In this document: in pieces, positions 1 to 5,124 of the stretch
How positions within the stretch are numbered: position 1 is the first letter of the stretch
Layout of the letters: each line of letters starts with the position of its first letter
Assembly: GCA_002478545.1 (NCBI GenBank)
Contig: DLOY01000084.1
Coordinates: 44,523 to 53,433 of the forward strand
Reading direction: 5' to 3'
Source of the DNA: Micrococcales bacterium UBA7472
GTDB taxonomy: Bacteria > Actinomycetota > Actinomycetes > Actinomycetales > Microbacteriaceae
DNA length: 8,911 nt
The notes under the pieces: generated by a model
The model's input: only the letters and a program-made list of their open reading frames with translations
Databases searched by the model: none
Told to the model about the DNA's origin: nothing
Translations under genes and position numbers: made by a program

Positions 1-974
1 CCAGTTGACTCGGGTTGTGAGGCTAGTGCTTCAAAGCTCTTCTCTGGTTCAATCTTCGCGCTGATCACTCGATGCTGAGAACCATTCGCCCCCCGCATCG
101 ATAGCACCTTTGTGGTCAGGGTTCTAAAGCTGAGCTTTGCAAACACTTCCTTTACGGCCTGCTCATCAACTGGCCCCAAGGCCAAGTCATCGAGCGAAAA
201 ATCGAACTCTAGATCGCGTAGCAGGTGGTTTAGGCGACGGTTTCGAATCGCCAGCTCCTTGTGCTCGCGAAGCGATTCGCCTACTTTGCCCGGGATCTTC
301 TCTGCGCTCTCGAGGATGGCGTTGAGGGATCCAAATTCTTGAATCCACTTGGCCGCGGTCTTTGGGCCAACTCCTGGAATCCCTTTGAGATTATCGCTGG
401 TCTCCCCCACCAAGGCCGCGAGCTCGGGGTACTGAACTGCGTGGACACCGTACTTCTCCAAAACCGCAGCATCATCCATCTTCTGCAAGTTGAGTACACC
501 CTTTACCGGGTAGAGAATTTTGGTCTTTTCGGTAATCAGTTGGAAGGTGTCCCGGTCTCCTGAAACGATCAAGACCTCGAACCCGTTTGACTCTCCGATT
601 TGCGCCAGGGATGCAATCAGGTCGTCCGCTTCGAACATTTCTCTGGAAACCGAGGTAATCCGCATCGCGGTGAGAGCCTCAACCAGGAGCTCAGTTTGCC
701 CAATGAACTCCGGTGGTGTCTCGCCTCGAGTGCCCTTGTATTCGGGCAACTCCTTGGTTCTAAAACTTTCCCTTGAGACGTCGAATGCCACGCATAAGTG
801 GGTGGGTTTGTGCTGCTCCAAAATGGTAAGCAACATTGAGATGAAGCCGTGAATAGCGTTGGTGTGTTGACCCTGGGAGTTTTTAAAGTTCTCTGGGTTC
901 AGAGCGTAAAACGCTCGAAACGCCAGCGAGTGACCATCGATTAGCAGAAGGGTAGGCTTTTGCTCTGGCGTCAT
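1..974 (-). CDS. polA: DNA polymerase I, N-terminal 5'-3' exonuclease part (partial, runs off left edge)
   Basis: This is the first 324 codons of DNA polymerase I, which fills repair gaps and removes RNA primers from Okazaki fragments; the C-terminal polymerase part lies beyond the left edge. The visible part is a complete FEN-type 5' nuclease domain. Metal-binding acidic residues stand in the expected motifs: Asp13 in LLLIDGHSLAFRAFYAL, Asp65 in AFDVSR, Glu115/Asp117/Asp118 in FEADDLIA, Asp140 and Asp142 in SGDRD, and Asp194 in GETSDNLKGIPGVGPKTAAKW, which is also the helix-hairpin-helix. The sequence closely resembles mycobacterial PolA through this region. The ATG at 972-974 is chosen because LLLIDGHS follows at the usual distance and no better start exists. 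No Shine-Dalgarno site precedes it, but a -10-like hexamer lies 7 bases upstream, which suggests leaderless initiation. The gene is divergent from the thioesterase. Identity is near certain; whether the C-terminal part carries proofreading activity cannot be seen. Confidence 0.97.
   Translation of the reverse strand, partial: MTPEQKPTLLLIDGHSLAFRAFYALNPENFKNSQGQHTNAIHGFISMLLTILEQHKPTHLCVAFDVSRESFRTKELPEYKGTRGETPPEFIGQTELLVEALTAMRITSVSREMFEADDLIASLAQIGESNGFEVLIVSGDRDTFQLITEKTKILYPVKGVLNLQKMDDAAVLEKYGVHAVQYPELAALVGETSDNLKGIPGVGPKTAAKWIQEFGSLNAILESAEKIPGKVGESLREHKELAIRNRRLNHLLRDLEFDFSLDDLALGPVDEQAVKEVFAKLSFRTLTTKVLSMRGANGSQHRVISAKIEPEKSFEALASQPEST
930..958 (+). promoter_or_regulatory. Putative thioesterase promoter inside polA
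   Basis: On the plus strand, GTGACC (930-935, sharing TGAC with the -35 consensus) is followed by a 17-base spacer and TAGGCT (953-958). A transcript would start near 965 and give a 5' leader of about 44 bases holding the ribosome-binding site at 995-1000. The promoter lies entirely in the first codons of polA on the opposite strand. It uses the same -10 hexamer as the predicted polA promoter. Only 34 bases separate the two genes, so some such overlap is unavoidable. Confidence 0.4.
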
Positions 975-988
975 GCCCGTAAGCCTAC
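952..988. repeat. 8-bp perfect inverted repeat between polA and thioesterase
   Basis: GTAGGCTT (952-959) and AAGCCTAC (981-988) are exact reverse complements separated by 21 bases. A looser outward extension is visible, with GAAG at 947-950 matching CTTC at 988-991 if two bases are skipped on the left. The arms contain the -10 boxes of the two predicted opposing promoters, so the symmetry may only reflect two similar -10 elements. An operator is the alternative. By the predicted starts neither transcript contains both arms, so any role would be at DNA level. Confidence 0.45.
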
Positions 989-1009
989 TTCGCCGAAAGG
1001 TTGAATCAA
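982..1009 (-). promoter_or_regulatory. Putative leaderless polA promoter
   Basis: Read on the minus strand, TTGATT (1004-1009) is followed by a 16-base spacer and TAGGCT (982-987), a reasonable -35/-10 pair for the main sigma factor. Seven bases then separate the -10 box from the polA ATG, so the predicted transcription start is the A of the ATG. No purine-rich ribosome-binding site lies between. This TANNNT-N7-ATG layout is the known signature of leaderless genes in Actinobacteria. The -35 box touches the first base of the thioesterase ATG. This is a prediction from pattern only. Confidence 0.5.
995..1000 (+). promoter_or_regulatory. Ribosome-binding site that decides the thioesterase start
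   Basis: GAAAGG ends 8 bases before the ATG at 1009-1011. It favours that start over the in-frame ATG at 973, which would overlap the polA start codon and has no such site at a suitable distance. Confidence 0.65.
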
Positions 1010-1437
1010 TGAGCGAAAACGAGATTTTCACAAGCGATAAAGCGCTGGAAGTTATGAAGCTTCGCGGGCTTGGTGCGCTTGCGGAAAAGATGGGCATTGA
1101 GCTTATTGAGCTATCCGCTGAGCGGGCCGTGGCCAAGATGCCGGTTATTGGAAACACTCAGCCATTGGGGTTATTGCACGGTGGCGCTCACGTTGTGCTA
1201 GCGGAAAGCCTTGGGTCTTTTGCAGCGAATGTTCACGCTCATCCTTGGGGTTACGCCGTTGGAATTGAATTGAATGCGTCTCACCACTCGTCCATCAAAG
1301 AGGGCTACGTAATTGGAACCTGCACCGCTGTGAAGCTGGGCAGGAGCCTCACTACGCACGAGGTGAAAATGACTGATGAGCAGGGCAATTTGCTCTCAAC
1401 CGTAAGAATTACTAACTTCATCAGGCCAAAGGCCTAG
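1009..1437 (+). CDS. Hotdog-fold acyl-CoA thioesterase (PaaI/YdiI type)
   Basis: This 142-residue protein is a type II hotdog thioesterase that hydrolyses an acyl- or aroyl-CoA to free acid and CoA in the cytoplasm. The diagnostic stretch QPLGLLHGGAHVVLAES (residues 51-67) matches E. coli YdiI/MenI and EntH closely. Gln51, His57 and the HGG turn, and Glu66 (the catalytic acid/base position) are all present. The second half (VGIELNASH, VKLGRSLTTHEVKMTDEQG) fits the rest of the family, whose members are about 136-150 residues. Start choice: the ATG at 1009 has GAAAGG 8 bases upstream, while the in-frame ATG at 973 would overlap the polA start. The gene is divergent from polA and converges on pdtaR with only 6 bases between stop codons. 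The substrate cannot be told from sequence; 1,4-dihydroxy-2-naphthoyl-CoA (menaquinone pathway) or a phenylacetate-type intermediate are options known in the family. The fold and reaction class are secure, the pathway is not. Confidence 0.9.
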   Translation: MSENEIFTSDKALEVMKLRGLGALAEKMGIELIELSAERAVAKMPVIGNTQPLGLLHGGAHVVLAESLGSFAANVHAHPWGYAVGIELNASHHSSIKEGYVIGTCTAVKLGRSLTTHEVKMTDEQGNLLSTVRITNFIRPKA

Positions 1438-1443
1438 TCGTGG

Positions 1444-2022
1444 CTACTTGTCGCTGAGTTGATCGATGACCGCCTTGGCAACCTGCGCCATAGTCAGTCG
1501 ACGATCCATCGAAGCTTTTTGAATCCATCTGAAGGCATCTGGTTCGCTGAGCTTCATCTTGGCCTGCAACAGACCCTTAGCTCGATCCATCAGCTTTCTG
1601 GTCTCCAGGCGGTCGCTTAGATCAGCAATCTCGTTTTCAAGAGAAACAAGCTCTTCGTGACGAGATAGCGCAATTTGGATAGCGGGCAAAAGATCGCTTG
1701 GTTTGAATGGCTTGGTCACGTATGCCATCGCGCCCGCCTCGGCGGCTCTTGCGACCAACTCAGCATCGCTAAAGGCGGTCAACAGGACCACCGGAATCTT
1801 TAGCTCGGCAATCTTCTCAGCAGCGCTGATGCCGTCGAGTCTTGGCATCTTGACGTCCATAACGACAAGATCAGGATCGTGTTCGGTGGCAAGGGCGATG
1901 GCCTCTTCACCGTCTGAAGCCTGACCTACCACTACGAGACCAGCTTCTTCCAGCGAGGAAACAACATCCATGCGGATTAGACCCTCGTCCTCCGCGACAA
2001 CCACCTTTAAGCCTTCGAGCAT
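1444..2022 (-). CDS. pdtaR: ANTAR-domain response regulator, PdtaR (Rv1626) type
   Basis: This 192-residue two-component regulator is expected to act on RNA, not DNA. Residues 1-120 form a receiver domain: acidic pocket Glu11/Asp12 in VVAEDEGLIRMD, phospho-acceptor Asp56 in LVVMDVKMPRLDG, Thr82 in LLTAFS, and Lys104 in VTKPF. A short coiled linker (about 122-140) leads to an ANTAR domain (about 125-190) with LMDRAKGLLQAKMKLSEPDAF and the closing MAQVAKAVI helix. ANTAR domains bind paired RNA hairpins and prevent transcription termination. Length and architecture match mycobacterial Rv1626, about 205 residues. The ATG at 2020-2022 is chosen because MLEGLKVVVAEDE is the natural receiver start; a longer reading frame would run into the tRNA gene. 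There is no clear ribosome-binding site, but TAAAGT lies 7 bases upstream, suggesting a leaderless message. No histidine kinase is adjacent, as for Rv1626, whose kinase PdtaS is encoded elsewhere. Confidence 0.93.
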   Translation of the reverse strand: MLEGLKVVVAEDEGLIRMDVVSSLEEAGLVVVGQASDGEEAIALATEHDPDLVVMDVKMPRLDGISAAEKIAELKIPVVLLTAFSDAELVARAAEAGAMAYVTKPFKPSDLLPAIQIALSRHEELVSLENEIADLSDRLETRKLMDRAKGLLQAKMKLSEPDAFRWIQKASMDRRLTMAQVAKAVIDQLSDK

Positions 2023-2029
2023 GCAGACA

Positions 2030-2035
2030 ACTTTA
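2030..2035 (-). promoter_or_regulatory. Putative -10 box of leaderless pdtaR
   Basis: On the minus strand, TAAAGT is followed by exactly 7 bases and then the pdtaR ATG, so the predicted transcription start is the start codon itself. There is no Shine-Dalgarno-like sequence between. The -35 region (about 2052-2058) is poor, with nothing closer to consensus than GTGGAT or AGTGGA, which leaves the call tentative. Confidence 0.4.
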
Positions 2036-2057
2036 GCTCTTGTATTTTCAAATCCAC

Positions 2058-2063
2058 TAGACT
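2058..2063 (+). promoter_or_regulatory. Candidate -10 box for tRNA-Leu
   Basis: TAGACT fits TANNNT and would start transcription near 2070, giving a leader of about 5 bases before the tRNA. No convincing -35 box lies 16-18 bases upstream. TATTTT at 2043-2048 is a second possible -10 and also lacks a good partner. The promoter must nevertheless lie in or just beyond the 52-base gap shared with pdtaR, unless it reaches into the pdtaR coding region. Confidence 0.25.
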
Positions 2064-2074
2064 TTTGAATCGTT

Positions 2075-2156
2075 GCCGGGATGGCGGAATGGTAGACGCG
2101 ACGCACTCAAAATGCGTTGTCCCCTGGGCGTGCGGGTTCGAGTCCCGCTCCCGGCA
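2075..2156 (+). tRNA. tRNA-Leu (anticodon CAA, decodes UUG)
   Basis: The 82-base sequence folds as a class II tRNA. The acceptor stem GCCGGGA (2075-2081) pairs perfectly with TCCCGGC (2149-2155), followed by discriminator A2156. The D-arm has the usual GG-TAGACGCG pattern of leucine tRNAs. The anticodon stem ACGCA/TGCGT encloses the 7-base loop CTCAAAA, giving anticodon CAA. A long variable region follows, then the T-arm GCGGG-TTCGAGT-CCCGC. Long variable arm, A discriminator and CAA anticodon together identify leucine. The 3' CCA is not encoded (the next bases are CAA) and must be added by the CCA-adding enzyme. The gene stands alone, and a strong hairpin terminator begins 5 bases after its end. 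Confidence 0.96.
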
Positions 2157-2161
2157 CAAAA

Positions 2162-2191
2162 AAATGGCGGTGGGTTTTCCCACCGCCATTT
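2162..2191. terminator. Bidirectional rho-independent terminator shared by tRNA-Leu and pyk
   Basis: A perfect 13-bp stem, AAATGGCGGTGGG (2162-2174) against CCCACCGCCATTT (2179-2191), closes a TTTT loop. On the plus strand the GC-rich stem is followed by TTTACTTTT. On the minus strand it is followed by seven T's, the complement of the A-run 2158-2164. It lies 5 bases after the tRNA and 8 bases after the pyk stop codon, so it should end transcripts from both sides. This is the only strong intrinsic terminator I see in the window. Confidence 0.9.
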
Positions 2192-2199
2192 ACTTTTGA

Positions 2200-3642
2200 C
2201 TAGTTTGCGTAGCCGGGTGCAGCCATGTGGACCGCATCGCCAACTCGGTGAACCCTCAGCGAGTTGGTTGAACCTGGGATTCCCGGAGGGCTTCCCGCCA
2301 CGATTACAACTTCGTCGCCAACTCGGCACTTACCGCTGGCCATGACAATCTCATCTACCTGCTTGATCATGTCATCGGTGTGCTTAACCTTCTCGGCCAA
2401 GAAAGTGGTTGCTCCCCAGACCAGGGCTAGTTTGCGACGCACCTCTTCGTTCGGGGTGAATGCAAGCACTGGGACACGTGAGCGAAGGCGAGAAACACGA
2501 CGCAGGGTGTCACCAGACTCGGTGAACACACATACGTACTTGGAGCCCAGTAGCTCAGCAATCTCCATTGCGGCGCGAACTACTGCACCGGAGTGGGTGT
2601 GCGGCTTGGTGCCTAGCTCAGGAATGCGCTCGAGGCCATTCTCCTCGGTCGACTCGATGATCTTGGCCATGACCTTGACGGTCTCAACTGGAAACTCACC
2701 GACCGATGTCTCACCCGAAAGCATCAGGGCATCCGCGCCATCCAAAACCGCGTTGGCCACGTCGGAGGTCTCCGCACGGGTTGGCCTTGAAGCGCTAATC
2801 ATGCTCTCAAGCATCTGGGTGGCGACGATGACTGGTTTTGCCCAACGACGGGACAGCTCAACGGCGCGCTTCTGAACCAGCGGGACCTGCTCAAGTGGAA
2901 GCTCAACACCGAGGTCACCACGGGCAACCATGACGCCGTCGAAGGCGTCGATGATCTCTTCCAGAGCTGCGACAGCCTGTGGCTTCTCAATTTTGGCAAT
3001 CACTGGAACAAAACGTCCCTCTTCAGCCATGATCTCGTGCACGCGGACAATGTCCTTGGCGTTGCGAACAAAGCTCAGCGCGATCATGTCGGCGCCAAGC
3101 TTGAGCGCCCAGCGTAGGTCGTCCTCGTCCTTTTCACTCAGTGCTGGAACGTTGACCGCAACTCCTGGAAGGTTGATGCCCTTGTTGTTTGACACCGGAC
3201 CGGCGACTTCGACAACGGTGGTTACAGTTCTAGCGTCAACCGCGGTTGCGCGAAGGCCAATACGACCATCGTCAATCAGTAGCTGGTCGCCGGGGCGAAC
3301 ATCCCCTGGCAGCCCCTTGTAGGTGGTCGAGCAGATGTTTACATCACCTGGAACTTCATCAATAGTGATCTTGAAAGTCGCGCCCTCTTCAAGGATGACC
3401 TTGTCCTCGGCAAAGCGACCCAGGCGAATCTTTGGACCCTGGAGGTCAACCAAGATGGCGACTGGCTTCTGAACGTCCTCGGCTGCCTTGCGAATGGTCT
3501 TGTAGACCCCTTCGTGAACCTCGTGGCTGCCGTGGCTCAGGTTCATGCGGGCGACATCGACACCAGCTTCGATGATGGCCCTTGCCTTGTCATAATCTGC
3601 AACAGCAGGGCCGAATGTGGCCACAATTTTGGCGCGTCTCAT
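2200..3642 (-). CDS. pyk: Pyruvate kinase
   Basis: This 480-residue cytoplasmic enzyme transfers phosphate from phosphoenolpyruvate to ADP, the last step of glycolysis. The family is usually 470-480 residues long. In order: N-terminal RRAKIVATFGPAV; nucleotide and cation site VARMNLSHG (Arg32, Asn34, Ser36, His37); VDLQGPKIR (65-73); the B-domain lid (about 75-165) containing LIDDGRIGL; catalytic Lys217 and metal-binding Glu219 in VIAKIEKP, with Asp243 in MVARGDLGVELP; and SRPTRAETSDVANAVLDGADALMLSGETSVG. A C-terminal allosteric domain ends the protein, with AFTPNEEVRRKLALVWG and VAGSPPGIPGSTNSLRVHRVG. All key residues are present. The ATG at 3640-3642 is the family's usual start; AGAAGG at 3656-3661 is the likely ribosome-binding site but sits an unusual 13 bases away. 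Only 24 bases separate it from the end of gltD upstream, so it is probably the last gene of a gltB-gltD-pyk operon, closed by the hairpin at 2162-2191. Confidence 0.98.
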   Translation of the reverse strand: MRRAKIVATFGPAVADYDKARAIIEAGVDVARMNLSHGSHEVHEGVYKTIRKAAEDVQKPVAILVDLQGPKIRLGRFAEDKVILEEGATFKITIDEVPGDVNICSTTYKGLPGDVRPGDQLLIDDGRIGLRATAVDARTVTTVVEVAGPVSNNKGINLPGVAVNVPALSEKDEDDLRWALKLGADMIALSFVRNAKDIVRVHEIMAEEGRFVPVIAKIEKPQAVAALEEIIDAFDGVMVARGDLGVELPLEQVPLVQKRAVELSRRWAKPVIVATQMLESMISASRPTRAETSDVANAVLDGADALMLSGETSVGEFPVETVKVMAKIIESTEENGLERIPELGTKPHTHSGAVVRAAMEIAELLGSKYVCVFTESGDTLRRVSRLRSRVPVLAFTPNEEVRRKLALVWGATTFLAEKVKHTDDMIKQVDEIVMASGKCRVGDEVVIVAGSPPGIPGSTNSLRVHRVGDAVHMAAPGYAN

Positions 3643-3655
3643 TTAGTAACTACTA

Positions 3656-3661
3656 CCTTCT
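3656..3661 (-). promoter_or_regulatory. pyk ribosome-binding site at unusually long spacing
   Basis: AGAAGG read on the minus strand lies 13 bases before the pyk ATG, longer than the usual 5-9. It is the only purine-rich site in the 24-base gltD-pyk gap. The bases between include TAGTTACTA, which could form only a trivial hairpin. No good promoter is visible in the gap, which supports read-through from gltD. Confidence 0.45.
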
Positions 3662-3666
3662 TTGGA

Positions 3667-5124
3667 CTAGCTGTAGACCGAGATTGGTCTATCAGTTGGC
3701 TTCACAGGGAATGGAAGCTCTGTCTCACCTTCGAGATATTCGTCGATCGCACTGGCTGCAGCTCGACCCTCGGCAATCGCCCAAACAATGAGGCTTTGGC
3801 CGCGGCCGGCATCTCCGGCGACAAACAAACCATCGGCAACTTCGTACCGATTTCCTCGAGCAACATTACCCCTCGAATCAAGTGGAGTTTGTAACTGCGA
3901 GGTTAAGATTTCGGTTTCGGGTCCAGCGAAACCCAGAGCCAGGAAAACCAAGTCCGCCTTGAGGACGCGCTCGGTGCCCGGTTTTGGTAGACGCATGCCG
4001 TCAACAAACTCGGTATCGGCAACCTTGACTCCAGTTAGCTTGCCGTTCTCCCCCACAAATTCAACCGTGGAGTGCAGGTAGAGACGCTCGCCAAACTCTT
4101 CGTGCGCACTGGCAACCTCAAAAAGATTTGGGACCGATGGCCAGGGCTGGTCGTCGGGCCTGGTTACCGGGGGCTGCTTTCCGATGGCTAGTGTGGTCAC
4201 ACTCAATGCACCCTGACGAGTGGCTGTTCCCAGGCAATCGGCTCCGGTGTCGCCACCGCCAAGAATGACAACGTGCTTGCCGTGAGCATTGATTTGGCTT
4301 GCGACACGGTCTCCGGCCACGACCTTGTTTGCCTGGGTCAGATACTCCATCGCGAAGTGAACGCCTTCAAGCTCCCGACCTGGCACTGTAATGTCTCTTG
4401 GCACCATTGCACCGGTTGCGATTAGAACCGCGTCGTAACGCTTTCTTAGCTCTTCCCAGCTGATGTCAACGCCAACATTAACGCCGGTACGGAACCTGGT
4501 TCCCTCCGCCTCCATCTGGAAGACACGGCGATCGATGTGGTGCTTCTCCATCTTGAAATCTGGAATGCCGTAGCGAAGCAGACCACCAATGCGGTCATCA
4601 CGCTCGTAGACAGCAACGGTGTGGCCAGCTCTAGTGAGCTGCTGAGCAGCAGCCAATCCAGCAGGTCCGGATCCAACAACGGCAATTGTCTTTCCAGTAA
4701 GGCGCTCTGGAATGTTTGGCATAACGAACCCAGCATCGAAGGCATCATCAATGATCGAAACCTCGATCTCCTTGATGGTTACCGCAGGTTGGTTGATTCC
4801 CAACACACAGGCACTTTCACATGGAGCCGGGCACAGTCTTCCAGTGAACTCCGGGAAGTTGTTTGTGGCGTGAAGTCGATCAATCGCCTCGCGGTTGCGA
4901 CCGCGGTGGGTGAGATCGTTCCACTCCGGGATGAGGTTTCCCAGCGGACAGCCCTGGTGGCAGAACGGGATGCCGCAGTCCATGCAACGGCTCGCCTGGC
5001 GCTTTACGACCTCACCGTTTCGCTCGGCGTAGACCTCTCTCCAGTCTTTGATGCGAACCGAGACGGGGCGACGGGTTGCCGTCTCTCGTTCGGTGATCTT
5101 GATAAATCCCCTTGGATCAGCCAC
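3667..5124 (-). CDS. gltD: Glutamate synthase (NADPH) small subunit
   Basis: This 485-residue subunit oxidises NADPH and passes electrons through FAD and iron-sulfur clusters to GltB, which uses them to make glutamate. The N-terminal region holds cysteines for two 4Fe-4S clusters: Cys47, Cys50, Cys55 and Cys59 in CMDCGIPFCHQGCP, then Cys98, Cys102 and Cys106 in LCPAPCESAC. The FAD-binding motif GSGPAG is at 151-156, followed by ERDDRIGGLLRYGIPDFKMEK. The NADPH motif GGGDTGAD is at 289-296, and the closing FAD motif VAGDAGRGQSLIVWAIAEGRAAA is near the C-terminus. Length is normal for GltD. The start is a GTG at 5122-5124, giving MADPRGFIKITERE, the usual actinobacterial opening; a strong GGAGGT site lies 5 bases upstream. 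Its first 8 bases overlap the end of gltB, which points to translational coupling and balanced subunit supply. Confidence 0.98.
   Translation of the reverse strand: MADPRGFIKITERETATRRPVSVRIKDWREVYAERNGEVVKRQASRCMDCGIPFCHQGCPLGNLIPEWNDLTHRGRNREAIDRLHATNNFPEFTGRLCPAPCESACVLGINQPAVTIKEIEVSIIDDAFDAGFVMPNIPERLTGKTIAVVGSGPAGLAAAQQLTRAGHTVAVYERDDRIGGLLRYGIPDFKMEKHHIDRRVFQMEAEGTRFRTGVNVGVDISWEELRKRYDAVLIATGAMVPRDITVPGRELEGVHFAMEYLTQANKVVAGDRVASQINAHGKHVVILGGGDTGADCLGTATRQGALSVTTLAIGKQPPVTRPDDQPWPSVPNLFEVASAHEEFGERLYLHSTVEFVGENGKLTGVKVADTEFVDGMRLPKPGTERVLKADLVFLALGFAGPETEILTSQLQTPLDSRGNVARGNRYEVADGLFVAGDAGRGQSLIVWAIAEGRAAASAIDEYLEGETELPFPVKPTDRPISVYS

Noticed and set aside
973..1008. Longer thioesterase start at the ATG at 973
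   Set aside because: It would add 12 basic, non-family residues and overlap the polA ATG. The ATG at 1009 has a good ribosome-binding site at proper spacing.
1424..1436. AGGCC-AAA-GGCCT hairpin at the end of the thioesterase gene as a terminator
   Set aside because: Only a 5-bp stem with a 3-base loop, and no T-run on either strand.
2023..2106. Longer pdtaR reading frame starting at 2106
   Set aside because: It would run through the tRNA-Leu gene, and the added 28 residues have no place before the receiver domain.
2264..2875. Plus-strand open frame of about 200 codons opposite pyk
   Set aside because: Low-complexity serine/threonine-rich translation mirrors the antisense of pyk. No start signal or domain.
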